Of a stretch of DNA of 64,000 nucleotides, positions 45,008 to 53,862 are shown one piece after another. Numbering within the stretch: position 1 is the first letter of the stretch; each line of letters starts with the position of its first letter. The position numbers and the translations under genes are program-made. The notes under the pieces are model-generated. The model had not been told where the DNA came from and did no database searches. It saw only the letters and a program-made list of their open reading frames with translations. The stretch comes from Candidatus Phycorickettsia trachydisci. Lineage in GTDB: Bacteria; Pseudomonadota; Alphaproteobacteria; Rickettsiales; Rickettsiaceae. The stretch is from contig NZ_CP027845.1 of NCBI RefSeq assembly GCF_003015145.1, forward strand, positions 1,408,412-1,472,411, read 5' to 3'.

Positions 45008-46159
45008 TTACCCATTGTCTGTAGGCATTAACGCCTCACATAAACCCAGTTCATCACATATCACGCTCTCAGTATCGCTTATATGCTCTTGTATATATCC
45101 TAGATTATTGTCTAATTTATCGATTATTTTTGGATCAGTTAGAAATTTGAGGTTTGGAATGATTTTATCCTTAGGAATATTTAGTCCTATCAATGTTTTT
45201 ATTTGAGATATTTCTCCTTTTATTTTACCTTCCAATTTACCTTCTAATTTACCTTCTAATTTAGCTGCTTCTTTAGCTTCTTTCAATTCTTTTTGATGAG
45301 CTTGCTTTTCCCTTTCGCGCTCTTTAGCTTCTTCAGCTTCTACGCTCTTAATAGCCCAGTACTCTAACTTTTGGTCATGAGTCCAATTTGACATTTCCAT
45401 AATCTTATAAGCCTCTTGAATTTTTGGATGAACATCTTGCGGTATCCCTTCCATTTTATTGCAATTATTAAAAAAGTCCAACCACTCGATTTGAAATTTG
45501 CATTTTGACTTCTTTTGCTCAGAGATTTCATTTCTATAATTTTTAAAACGTTGAAGTTCAAAAAATTTCCAATGCATCTTATTTCCAGGCATTTTTTGAT
45601 TTAATTCTTCAATATATGGTACTACAGTCTTCTCATATTCTTTATCTGGTTTATCTATAAGCTGTTCTAAAGAATAATCACGAATAAATAAATCCTCCTT
45701 AGCGATAACTAAAATATATGTATCTCTCATTTTCAAATGATATAAAGCGGATTCTCCCTCTTTAACTTGTCCAGCTATGATTTTAGCCATGTACTCTTGA
45801 GTACGAGGCAGAAAATATCGCTTATAACCTCTTTGCATTTCTATAGCTATCTCTTTACCTTCTTTAGTAGTACATCTAACATCTACAGTGCTTTTAACTC
45901 CTTCAACATCATCGTGATTTATAGCTGGATCTATGACTTCTAAAGATACTATTAGATTATCCCCTTCAAAATTTAGTAGACTATTTAAAAAGTGAATTAT
46001 TAGCTGCTCATTTCCTTTTTTAAAAATCATTTTAAATGTTTTATCATATGTTGGATCGGCAAAAATCTTAGATTCAGACAAGTTTTTCTCGTCTAAACCG
46101 GCTTCTTCAGCATTCCTTTTATTAGTCATAAATTTAGTTTTTAGAATTTTATTGTTCAT
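45008..46159 (-). CDS. Rpn/PD-(D/E)XK nuclease-family 'transposase' protein, 383 aa
   Basis: FADPTYDKTFKMIFKKG (33-49) and FLNSLLNF (57-64) open the conserved core. STVDVRC supplies the catalytic Asp93, and EIAIEMQRG supplies Glu107 and Gln109 (the E-x-Q of PD-(D/E)XK). The C-terminal part has the coiled-coil EAEEAKEREREKQAHQKELK and a KLEGKLEGKLEGKIKGE repeat, encoded by a 12-bp tandem DNA repeat near 45223-45262. Rpn proteins are DNA nucleases that promote recombination and have been tied to phage defence. The gene is intact. MTNKRNAEE at residue 11 is an alternative start. Confidence 0.88.
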   Translation of the reverse strand: MNNKILKTKFMTNKRNAEEAGLDEKNLSESKIFADPTYDKTFKMIFKKGNEQLIIHFLNSLLNFEGDNLIVSLEVIDPAINHDDVEGVKSTVDVRCTTKEGKEIAIEMQRGYKRYFLPRTQEYMAKIIAGQVKEGESALYHLKMRDTYILVIAKEDLFIRDYSLEQLIDKPDKEYEKTVVPYIEELNQKMPGNKMHWKFFELQRFKNYRNEISEQKKSKCKFQIEWLDFFNNCNKMEGIPQDVHPKIQEAYKIMEMSNWTHDQKLEYWAIKSVEAEEAKEREREKQAHQKELKEAKEAAKLEGKLEGKLEGKIKGEISQIKTLIGLNIPKDKIIPNLKFLTDPKIIDKLDNNLGYIQEHISDTESVICDELGLCEALMPTDNG

Positions 46160-46199
46160 ATGATAGTTAAAAATCTAAATTTTTTCTAGCTGCTTTATT

Positions 46200-46341
46200 A
46201 CATCTTTAGGAGCTTTTGGTCTAATTTGGCTTTTCTTTTACATGCCAAGCTCTGCAAAAGTGTGGTTTGAAGCAGAAAGAAACCTGGATAAACTCATTAC
46301 CTCAAAAGCTGCTCTGCAAGGTTGGAAAGAGACTCTTTTTC
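46200..46341 (-). pseudogene. Second ATPase-start-like fragment
   Basis: On the minus strand, KKSLFPTLQSSF shifts into FEVMSLSRFLSASNHTFAEL. This parallels FESISLSKLLSASNPTLVSL at the start of the 44.0-44.6 kb fragment. It is broken by a frameshift and stops. It suggests that two degenerate copies of the same ATPase region flank the Rpn gene. Confidence 0.55.
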
Positions 46342-47341
46342 TTATCCAAAACTAGCATATAAATTTTGTGTAGATTTTGAGTGTTTGTAATACCTAAGGT
46401 AATGCTTGAGCCAACTATTAGCTTCTTCAATCGAGGAAGGTTTTTGAAAATGATATAAAGATTCCAGCTGATTTTGTACCGTGTTAAAGGCTCTTTCTAC
46501 TTTCCCTTTAGATCTAGCTGTCACTCTTCTTCCATCACTACCCGCTGGCATGTGAGTGCGCAATGTTATACCTAATTGTTTGCATACTCTCTGAAATACT
46601 AAACTTTTAGCAACTGGGCCATTATCCGTATAAATCATTGCAGGAATACCTTGGAATGGCAAGCTCTTCTCTGATTTGGCTGACATAGCATTAAACAAAA
46701 ACTTCAGTGACATCAAAACATTCTCTCCTTCACTTAAATGGTATTCCTGATACATCGCGCCACTCCTATCATCTACTACGCTTGCAAGTATTACTTGCTT
46801 ATCTTTACCGAAATTATCTTTGATATGTTTAAATCTGAAGGGGTAAAATCAAGTTGCCAGCATTCATTACTTTTGGTCGCTTGAAAACGTACTGCTAAAG
46901 GCTGACAATTAAAGTTTTTAGAATTTAGCCCAAAACGCTTCAAGTAGCGATTAATGGTAGCCTTTTTTAACAAACCTTTACAAGGGATTACTCTTCTTCC
47001 TTCCACATCTACTCCATGATTTTCTAATATCTCTATTGCTCTTGGTGTAGATAATTACTTACCTTTTTTATAGTAGAGCGCATTTTTAAGGCAGCAATCA
47101 ATTCACAATAATTTAACATTTGCTCCTTACTGATCTTTCTAGGCGTGTTGTAATCAGAACGTCCAATGTTATAAGGATGACGATACTTCTTTATAGCTCT
47201 TCGTACCGTAGCAAGCGATACATTAAAAGCCTTTGCTGTGTTTTCAATCAAGCTTCGTCTAGCTGGATGCCTAGGCGATAAATTAGCAAGCTCATAATAT
47301 AACCCCTCTATCACCTCTGTAGGAATAAGCTTGCGCATCAT
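46342..47341 (-). pseudogene. DDE transposase (Mu/Tn5053-like, rve domain) with two frameshifts
   Basis: Three frames together make one gene. The N-terminal part (from 47341) has SLATVRRAIKKYRHPYN, a helix-turn-helix. A shift near 47055 leads to RAIEILENHGVDVEGRRVIP and WQLDFTPSD with the first catalytic Asp. A shift near 46835 leads to VILASVVDDRSGAMYQEYHL, MIYTDNGPVAKS with the second Asp, and SKGKVERAFNTVQ with the Glu. It lies directly behind the serine recombinase gene (1-bp gap), an order like tniR-tniA. It is probably inactive as it stands. Confidence 0.8.
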
Positions 47342-47342
47342 A

Positions 47343-47969
47343 TTATGCTACCTCTTTAAAATTATTAGGCTTAGCAATGCTCCTTTTCTTCATCCAGTAA
47401 TGCAAATTTGCTTCCGTACTACCGTAACGCTCAGCTATAAACTTCTGAGTCGCACCATTACTAAGCAAAGCCTCAATCTCTGGACGATAGATATCCAACT
47501 TACTTTTACCGATACCCCTAGGTCTTCCTAAGATCATGCCAGCATTCTTACGAGCCTTTAATGCCTCAGCTGTACGGTTAGAAATTAGCTCTCGCTCTAT
47601 CTCAGCAGCCATAGAAAACGCCATAGCTACAACTTTGCTAGCAATAGTATCATCTAATTGCCAACTGCCCTTAATAGCATAAATAGCTATACCTTTTTGC
47701 GTCGCTATGGATAAAATCTCCATGCACTCAAGCATGCTACGTCCCAAACGAGAAAGCTCACTGACTATAATCTTATCCCCTTTTTGTAGCTCATCTAAAA
47801 TGCCTGCAATTTTCCTCTTTTTCCAACTCACCTTACCAGATGCAACTTCTTCTACAAAATGCACCTTACCCAAATTTTTCTCGTTAGCTAAATGCAAAAT
47901 AGCTGCTCTATTTTTTTCTAAATTTTGATCAATTGTTGATATTCTCAAATATGCTACTGTTTTTGTCAT
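47343..47969 (-). CDS. Serine recombinase (resolvase/invertase type), 208 aa
   Basis: Intact. AYLRISTIDQN carries the catalytic Ser11. VSELSRLGRSMLECMEIL and AFSMAAEIERELISNRTAEALKARK are the conserved arm and dimer regions, followed by LGRPRG and a C-terminal helix-turn-helix (GATQKFIAERYGSTEANLHYWMKKRS). Such enzymes resolve transposition co-integrates. It is the first gene of the transposon's minus-strand transposition cluster and lies about 145 bp inside the right end. Confidence 0.92.
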   Translation of the reverse strand: MTKTVAYLRISTIDQNLEKNRAAILHLANEKNLGKVHFVEEVASGKVSWKKRKIAGILDELQKGDKIIVSELSRLGRSMLECMEILSIATQKGIAIYAIKGSWQLDDTIASKVVAMAFSMAAEIERELISNRTAEALKARKNAGMILGRPRGIGKSKLDIYRPEIEALLSNGATQKFIAERYGSTEANLHYWMKKRSIAKPNNFKEVA

Positions 47970-48112
47970 AATTGTTTATTTTTTAAGCTAAAAATCAAGT
48001 ATTAAAAGAAAACTTAATTATTAGCTTAATTTTATAACAATACCTATAAAAACAACAATGTTATTTACTGAATTTTTATGACGAAAATAACGTTCCTTTT
48101 CTTTTAATTTAT

Positions 48113-48171
48113 TACACTACAGAATCAAACAAGGTGAGCCGGATTAAAATATAGGAACAATTAATGTGAGC
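48113..48171 (+). mobile_element. Transposon right end, inner part (5' exon of the group II intron)
   Basis: ACAGAATCAAAC ... GAGCCGGATTAAAATATAGG ... TTAATGTGAGC is the reverse complement, with a few changes, of 42200-42243 and the block next to it. The intron starts directly after GTGAGC. Compared with the left end, one 35-bp binding-site unit is missing at this junction. Confidence 0.72.
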
Positions 48172-48692
48172 GTGTGCCGTAGCGAAGCTATGGGAGAGAT
48201 GGCAGTAGGTCTGCCGAAGTCGATTACCAGAAATTGCCTTCAAACCACCTTGGGCGGCTGTTATTAAGAGTAATGGTCGTGAGCGCATGAGGAAAGTCAG
48301 CATGAGCTGGCGAGGTATGGATTAGAAAGACGAACGTAAGTGAACCTTCGATGACGCATCGTAAGGTTGCTAGTATAACATCAAAACCAAAGGCGGCTCA
48401 TTCTTTTGGGATAAACCTATCGGCAACTCTGGACGTTGGGTAGGTGGTGTTCGGTGTGGAGAAGGCGTGATTCTAATTTAGGCTCTCTTATGGAACTGCG
48501 GGAATTTGTCGTTTTGATGATAAGGGAGAAATCCAAGTAACTAAAATTACAAGGATGAGAGTACCGATGCAAAGCACAAGGGCGGATGAGTTCGTAGTAG
48601 TGTTGAAGTCTTTGTAATGAAAATGGAGCGAAGGGACTCAGTTAGATAGTCAATGTTGATAATCAACTGTAACAAGAAGGAATTATTGAGAG

Positions 48693-49931
48693 ATGACAAA
48701 ACCATTTAATATACCTAAAGATTTGGTATTCAAAGCCTACAAGCATGTGAAGGCTAATGCTGGAGCTGCTGGGCTAGATGAGCAATCAATTTCTGATTTT
48801 GAGGTGAAACTAAAAGACAATCTTTACAAATTATGGAACAGGTTGTCTTCGGGAAGTTACTTTCCTCCGCCTGTTAAAGCGGTAGCCATACCAAAGAAGT
48901 CGGGAGGCCAAAGAATATTAGGTGTACCAACTGTATCTGATCGAATAGCCCAAATGGTCGTAAAACTCATACTGGAACCAGAGATAGAACCTTGTTTCTT
49001 GAATGATTCTTATGGGTATAGGCCTAATAAGTCGGCTTTAGATGCAATCGGAATTACACGCCAAAGGTGCTGGAAGTACGATTGGGTACTAGAGTTTGAC
49101 ATAAAGGGGCTGTTTGATAACATATCTCATGAATTGATGATGAAAGCTGTGAAGCTGCATACGAATGATAAATGGGTAATACTTTACGTTGAAAGATGGC
49201 TTAAAGCTCCTATTGTGATGCCAGATGGAACTAGCAATGCTAGAACCAAAGGCACCCCACAAGGTGGAGTAATAAGCCCTATTTTAAGCAATTTGTTTCT
49301 TCATTATGTATTTGATATATGGATGAGCAGAAAATATCCTCAATTACCTTGGTGTAGATATGCTGATGATGGCTTGGTACACTGCAATACACTTGCAGAA
49401 GCAGAGAAATTGTTGGAAAATTTGCAACAACGCTTTGCAGAATGTGGGTTAGAATTGCATCCAGATAAAACGAGAATTATCTGTTGTAAAGTAAAGAATA
49501 AGGAATATTCTAACAAGGTCTTTGACTTTCTAGGATACACATTCAAACCAAGGCTGGTGAATAACTGTAAAGACAATTGTTTATTTATAGGATTTACTCC
49601 AGCCATAAGTAAGAAATCTATTCAAGCAATACGACAAGAAATTAAGAGTTATAAGTGGCACTTGCGTAGCGATTTGTCTTTGGAAGGAATCTCTGAAAAC
49701 TTTAATTCAGTCCTAAGAGGATGGATTAACTATTTTGGGAAATATTCCCCTGAGGCATTAAAACCTATTGCAAGATACTTTAATTCTATTCTAATCAAAT
49801 GGGCAATGCGAAAGTATCTGAGGCTCAAAGGACATAAAATAAAAGCTATTCAATACATTGAGAAAATAGCTCAAAATGATCCAAAATTGTTTGCACATTG
49901 GTATCAAAGCAAAGGATTTGTGGTTATCTAA
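48693..49931 (+). CDS. ltrA: Group II intron reverse transcriptase/maturase
   Basis: 412 residues. RT blocks are in order: VKAVAIPKKSGGQRILGVPT, then LEPEIEPCFLNDSYGYRPNKS, then EFDIKGLFDNISHELMM, TPQGGVISPILSNLFLHYVF, and the YADD catalytic box at 223-226. The maturase domain X follows (LRGWINYFGKYSPEALKPI, then YFNSILIKWAMRKY). There is no HNH endonuclease domain, so mobility would rely on nicked or replicating target DNA, as in other endonuclease-less bacterial introns. An AAGAAGGA-type ribosome site lies before the ATG. Confidence 0.95.
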   Translation: MTKPFNIPKDLVFKAYKHVKANAGAAGLDEQSISDFEVKLKDNLYKLWNRLSSGSYFPPPVKAVAIPKKSGGQRILGVPTVSDRIAQMVVKLILEPEIEPCFLNDSYGYRPNKSALDAIGITRQRCWKYDWVLEFDIKGLFDNISHELMMKAVKLHTNDKWVILYVERWLKAPIVMPDGTSNARTKGTPQGGVISPILSNLFLHYVFDIWMSRKYPQLPWCRYADDGLVHCNTLAEAEKLLENLQQRFAECGLELHPDKTRIICCKVKNKEYSNKVFDFLGYTFKPRLVNNCKDNCLFIGFTPAISKKSIQAIRQEIKSYKWHLRSDLSLEGISENFNSVLRGWINYFGKYSPEALKPIARYFNSILIKWAMRKYLRLKGHKIKAIQYIEKIAQNDPKLFAHWYQSKGFVVI

Positions 49932-49934
49932 TGG

Positions 49935-49968
49935 GAGCAGTGTGAGTTGAGAAGCTCATGCACTGTTC
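49935..49968 (+). ncRNA. Group II intron domain V
   Basis: A 34-nt hairpin beginning GAGCAG and ending CTGTTC, with the AGC catalytic triad near its base, a GAGA-type loop and an internal bulge. It begins four bases after the RT stop. This is the most conserved active-site element of group II introns. Confidence 0.85.
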
Positions 49969-50008
49969 TGCGAGGGGCTAGCGGGGAAGTTCTGCTGGCC
50001 TACTCACC

Positions 50009-50096
50009 CCAACTGGATTTATAGAGTCAATCAATTTGGTCCAGTCTTTGCGGATAAAAGCGAGCCGAGCTCATTTAGAAATCAAGCCGCCACATC
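50009..50096 (+). mobile_element. Transposon right end, outer part (3' exon of the intron)
   Basis: CCAACTGGATTTATAGAG ... GGATAAAAGCGAGCCGAGCTC ... AAATCAAGCCGCCACA is the reverse complement of 42073-42140 with scattered changes. The outermost bases, read inward, begin TGTGGCGG. A toxin-antitoxin pair starts directly outside. Confidence 0.72.
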
Positions 50097-50106
50097 TAGG
50101 TAATTT

Positions 50107-50358
50107 ATGCTAAGTAATACTCAGATTAAACATGTTGGTAAAAACGGCCAAGTTTCTTTAGGCAAGGAATATGCTGAAAAGCAAATACAGATTTCTAAAC
50201 TCTCAGATGGGACTTTAATAATTAAGCCTGGAAAATTTATTCCTGATAATGAGCTGTGGCTTTATACTCAAAATAATATTGAAAAATTAGATCAAGCTAT
50301 AAAGTGGGCTGAAAACGCTCCTAGAAAAGAGACTAACCTAACTGAGTTAATAAATTAG
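50107..50358 (+). CDS. AbrB-fold-like antitoxin candidate
   Basis: 83 residues. IKHVGKNGQVSLGKEYAEKQIQISKLSDGTLIIKPGKFIP looks like a short beta-rich DNA-binding domain of the AbrB/MazE kind. A helical C-terminal tail follows (LWLYTQNNIEKLDQAIKWAE). It precedes a broken toxin-like frame by 6 bp. The pairing and size suggest a type II antitoxin, but no exact family is recognised. Confidence 0.6.
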   Translation: MLSNTQIKHVGKNGQVSLGKEYAEKQIQISKLSDGTLIIKPGKFIPDNELWLYTQNNIEKLDQAIKWAENAPRKETNLTELIN

Positions 50359-50364
50359 GAAAAG

Positions 50365-50666
50365 ATGTCTAGAATACTTTTAGACATGAATTATCCAGCT
50401 TTTCAACAGTCGCTTTTCGGATTGGAGAAAGTTGAGCAGAGAGCTATATTAAATACTCTTAAAAAAAATCTCGCAATTAAGCTGGGAAGCCTTATACATC
50501 GATAAAGGGATCAAATGGGAGCTGATTGCTTCTAAAAGTACTTCTAAAGGTAATAATTTGTATTCTTTTAGATTTTCAAAAAAAATATAGAGGCACTGCA
50601 TATAGAGATGGTGAATATTTAGTCATACTGAATCTCTTTGTGGATCATGACGGTGCTTACAAGTAA
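50365..50666 (+). pseudogene. RelE/ParE-like toxin with two A-run frameshifts
   Basis: ATG at 50365 encodes MSRILLDMNYPAFQQSLFGL and breaks at a run of eight A at 50461-50468. Dropping one A restores ISQLSWEALYIDKGIKWELI up to a second run of eight A at 50578-50585. Dropping one A there restores YRGTAYRDGEYLVILNLFVD and a stop at 50664. The restored ~100-residue chain has the layout of a RelE-superfamily toxin. Both breaks are in homopolymers, so they may be read errors. Confidence 0.6.
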
Positions 50667-50717
50667 ATAATCTTTTTTTGGTATTGTTAACTTAGAATAA
50701 ACTTTAAGGGTATTTTT

Positions 50718-50798
50718 ATGCATTGTCTTAAATGTAGCTATTCTAAGTCAACCAAAGCTGTTTTTACAAGGAATCTACAGCGTTACAAGTGCTCTTGA
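50718..50798 (+). pseudogene. IS1-like InsA N-terminal remnant
   Basis: The 26-codon frame begins MHCLKCSYSKSTKAVFTRNL and has QRYKCS before its stop. The CxxC ... RYxCS pattern is the zinc-finger start of IS1-family InsA. The rest of the IS is not found. Confidence 0.55.
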
Positions 50799-51001
50799 TA
50801 TTGGGATAAAACAAACCATTATAAATGAGCTACAAGCTATCTATAAAGATCAAAACCTTTATTCTTACGAACTTGGTCAAATAAGAAATTTAAGGTTTGT
50901 ACATGCTTGTACATTAGAGTACACCGATGTAAAAAGTGCTTGTTAGAATCTATTGATGATTGCCTAATCTATTGTATTTCCTGCTTGATATACAAAAATC
51001 A

Positions 51002-51138
51002 GGGTCCAGCGGTGCAAAAGTCTAAAGTGGCGGCTCGTCGTACGTTCCGTAACACTCCGCCTAATATCACCCAGCTCTGTCCAGGATAAAATTCTCTTCA
51101 TCTCACGACACCCCCTGTACTTTTGCACCGCTGGACCC
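51002..51138. mobile_element. 137-bp MITE-like element with perfect 20-bp inverted repeats
   Basis: GGGTCCAGCGGTGCAAAAGT at 51002-51021 is exactly repeated in reverse complement at 51119-51138. The 97-bp interior is richer in G+C than its surroundings and has no ORF of note. No target duplication is obvious at the edges (ATCA on the left, CTTT on the right). It lies 14 bp beyond the stop of the 839-aa ankyrin gene and could act as a terminator or be a non-autonomous IS derivative. Confidence 0.75.
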
Positions 51139-51152
51139 CTTTATATAACATT

Positions 51153-53672
51153 TTACCCTAATAGATTTAAACTTGCCTCCTGATCAATGTTATCTGCATC
51201 GCTTGTTGCAAGTATCTCTTCATTTAAAAGCTTAGATTCTGCTCTATCAGATTCACCTGAGGATTTTTGACGTTTAGCAGGTTGAATATTTTCAATATCA
51301 CTTTCGGAATCTACTATAATAGCTGCTCCACCCCCTGGTTCGGTACCTCGAGAGCGTTTAGAAAAATTACGGCCTATCTGAATTAAATCTGCAATATTAA
51401 TTTCTTCAATTAATTCTTCACCGGTTAAATTTTTAAAAGCTTTGTTTATTGAGAAAACAAGTGATTTATCCAATAGAGTTACATTATCTTTTTCTTCTAA
51501 GTTCTTACATGATCTTTTAAACTTAAGTAAGTTATCTTTTAATGTCTTTTGTATCACTTCTGGAATAGCTTCATAAATTATTAAAGAAATATATTCTATT
51601 GTCTTTTTAACTTCTGAATTTTGTAAGTCCATCAAAACGTTTAAAATATTCAGAAGGCCTAAAACTTTTTCTAAAAGCTGGCATTCTCTTGCATTAGAAA
51701 TATTTTCAGGATTAATGGTATATTCTAAGCATTGAAGTAATTGGGGGTTTGTAAGATCTATCTTAGCATTATATTTAGACAGTAACAGTGTTGCGTGCGC
51801 CTGTTGTTCAATTATAGCGTAATATATGGGCGTTTCGCCATAGTTGTTGATAGCATTAACATTAATACCTTCTGCTTCTAGAAGAGCCTTTATTGCCTCG
51901 ATATACCCCTTTAATGCAGCAATATGCAAAGGTGTAACCCCGTTATTATCGGTAACATTAACATTAATATCTTCTGCTTCTAGGAGGTGCTTTACTATAT
52001 CGCTATATCCATTTCCTGTAGCCCAATGCAAAGATGTAAGCCCTTTATTGTCGGTAGCATTAACATCAACGCCTTTCGCTTTTAGAAGGATCTTTACTAT
52101 ATTGGTATACCCCTTTAATGCAGCAATATGCAAAGGTGTAAAGGTATCCTTGTCTTTAGTATTAACTTTAGTATCTTTTGCTTCTAGAAGAGCCTTTATT
52201 ACCTCGATATGCCCTTTTCTTGCAGCCAAATGCAAATATGTGTCCTTTTCAGCTTTAGCATAATCAGGATCTTTTGCTTCTAGAAGAACCTTTATTACCT
52301 GGTTCTTTCCATATAATACAGCATAATGTAAAGGCGTAAACTCTTTATTATCGATAGCATTAATATCAGCACCTTTTGCTTCTAAAATGAGTCTTACTAC
52401 GTTGATATGCCCCTTTAATGCAGCAATATGCAGAGGTGTAGTACCGTACGCACTTCTAGCATTAACATTAATATCTTTTGCTTTTAGAAGAACCCTTATT
52501 ACCTCGGTCTCCCTGTATAATACGGCACAATGTAAAGGTGTAAAATTATTCTTGTCTTTAACGTTAACATCAGCATCTTTTGCTCCTAGAAGGCACTTTA
52601 CTACATCGCTATGTCCATTTCCCGCAGCCCAATGCAAAGGTGTAAAATTATCCTCGTCTTTAGCATTAACATTAATATCTTTTGTTTCTAGAAAAGCCTT
52701 TATTATCTCGATATGCCCTTTTCTTGCAGCCAAATGCAAATATGTATCCTTTTTAGCTTTAGCATAATCAGGATCCTTTGCTTTTAGGATAACCTTTATT
52801 ACCTGTCCTTTTCCATATAATACAGCATAATGCAAAGGTGTAAAGCCTTTATTATCGGTAGCATTAATATCAGCACCTTTTGCTTTTAGAAGGATCTCTA
52901 CTACGTTGCTATAACCCTTAAATGCAGCAATATGCAAAGGTGTAAAATTATCCTCGTCTTTAGCATTAACATTAATATCTTTTGTTTCTAGAAGGATCTC
53001 TACTATCTTGCTATACCCCTTGAATGAAGCAATATGCAAAGGTGTAGGACCGTACATATTTTCAGCATAAAGATTAATATTTTTCGCTCCTAGAAGAACC
53101 TTTATTACCTCGACCTTCCCATATAATACAGCCCAATGCAAAGGTGTAAGACCTTTATTATCGGTAGCATTAATATTAGTATCTTTTGCTTCTAGAAGAG
53201 CCTTTATGACCTCGATATGCCCTTTTCTTGCAGCCATATGTAAATATTTGTCCTTTTCAATTTTAGCATAATCAGGATCCTTTGCTTCTAGGAGGCGCTT
53301 TACTATGTCGCTATGTCCATTTCTTGCGGCCCAATGCAAAGGTGTAAACCCCTTATTATCGATGGCATTAATATCAGCTTTTTGATCTAGAAGGAACTCT
53401 ACTACTTCAAACTGACCCTTGGATGCAGCAGCATGTAGGGGAGTACAATCATTTGTGTCTTTTTCATTTACATCCGCTCTCAGTTCTTGCTCTAAGCGTC
53501 TTACTACTTCCAGGCGACTATACACTGTAGCAAGATATAAGGCACGTGCCTCATCGTTTTTTTCTTTATATTTTAACTCAGGGGTATTATCTATTCTTCT
53601 TATTAATTCAATAGCTCTCTGAAGTTGATTATTTTTTAGTGCCTCAATGAGGTCTTTAAGAATATTATTCAT
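51153..53672 (-). CDS. Ankyrin-repeat protein with post-ankyrin domain and basic tail, 839 aa
   Basis: Residues ~30-650 hold about 18 ankyrin units. They are organised as a higher-order repeat of roughly 500 bp, in which DPDYAK(A/I)EKD(T/K)YLH(L/M)AARKGHIE recurs three times. A post-ankyrin helical domain follows (CQLLEKVLGLLNILNVL), then SKRSRG (~769) and AKRQKSSG (~797) basic clusters and the end IDQEASLNLLG. This order matches the 1012-aa protein. A 338-bp stretch (52932-53269) is identical to part of the 1623-aa gene on the other strand. Confidence 0.87.
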   Translation of the reverse strand: MNNILKDLIEALKNNQLQRAIELIRRIDNTPELKYKEKNDEARALYLATVYSRLEVVRRLEQELRADVNEKDTNDCTPLHAAASKGQFEVVEFLLDQKADINAIDNKGFTPLHWAARNGHSDIVKRLLEAKDPDYAKIEKDKYLHMAARKGHIEVIKALLEAKDTNINATDNKGLTPLHWAVLYGKVEVIKVLLGAKNINLYAENMYGPTPLHIASFKGYSKIVEILLETKDINVNAKDEDNFTPLHIAAFKGYSNVVEILLKAKGADINATDNKGFTPLHYAVLYGKGQVIKVILKAKDPDYAKAKKDTYLHLAARKGHIEIIKAFLETKDINVNAKDEDNFTPLHWAAGNGHSDVVKCLLGAKDADVNVKDKNNFTPLHCAVLYRETEVIRVLLKAKDINVNARSAYGTTPLHIAALKGHINVVRLILEAKGADINAIDNKEFTPLHYAVLYGKNQVIKVLLEAKDPDYAKAEKDTYLHLAARKGHIEVIKALLEAKDTKVNTKDKDTFTPLHIAALKGYTNIVKILLKAKGVDVNATDNKGLTSLHWATGNGYSDIVKHLLEAEDINVNVTDNNGVTPLHIAALKGYIEAIKALLEAEGINVNAINNYGETPIYYAIIEQQAHATLLLSKYNAKIDLTNPQLLQCLEYTINPENISNARECQLLEKVLGLLNILNVLMDLQNSEVKKTIEYISLIIYEAIPEVIQKTLKDNLLKFKRSCKNLEEKDNVTLLDKSLVFSINKAFKNLTGEELIEEINIADLIQIGRNFSKRSRGTEPGGGAAIIVDSESDIENIQPAKRQKSSGESDRAESKLLNEEILATSDADNIDQEASLNLLG

Positions 53673-53862
53673 TTTTGATTAATTTATCTATTAAAAACCT
53701 ATGTGTGTACTAATATCTTTATATTGCATTAATTTTACCTAAAGTAAAACCAGCACGCATATAAGTTGCAATATATCAATATTTATTGTGATATACTATT
53801 ATATTTAACTTTTATGATATAATTGTTAAATAGTTAATAATCAAGCTTTATAGGTATCTTAT

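Larger units (their letters stand above)
48172..50008 (+). mobile_element. Group II intron, complete
   Basis: It starts with GTGTGCC, the group II 5' consensus GUGYG. The large domain I to III region follows, then the reverse transcriptase ORF in domain IV. Domain V is a 34-nt hairpin at 49935-49968 (GAGC ... GTTC), and a domain VI-like hairpin ends near CCTACTCACC at 50008. The boundaries come from aligning the two transposon ends and the second intron copy at 18064. It probably still splices; nothing in the core looks broken. Confidence 0.85.

Noticed and set aside
47331..47531. Plus-strand frames over the serine recombinase (also 47707-47928)
   Set aside because: They are complements of an intact, conserved gene.
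50907..51089. 60-aa ORF overlapping the MITE-like element
   Set aside because: It spans the element's inverted repeat and has no homology; its open frame looks incidental.
51844..52263. Antisense open frames over ankyrin arrays (also 19844-20215, 52387-52767, 57808-58272, 58723-59166)
   Set aside because: Their repeating SAAKC-like words are just the complement of conserved ankyrin codons (PLHLAA). They have no independent start signals or homology.
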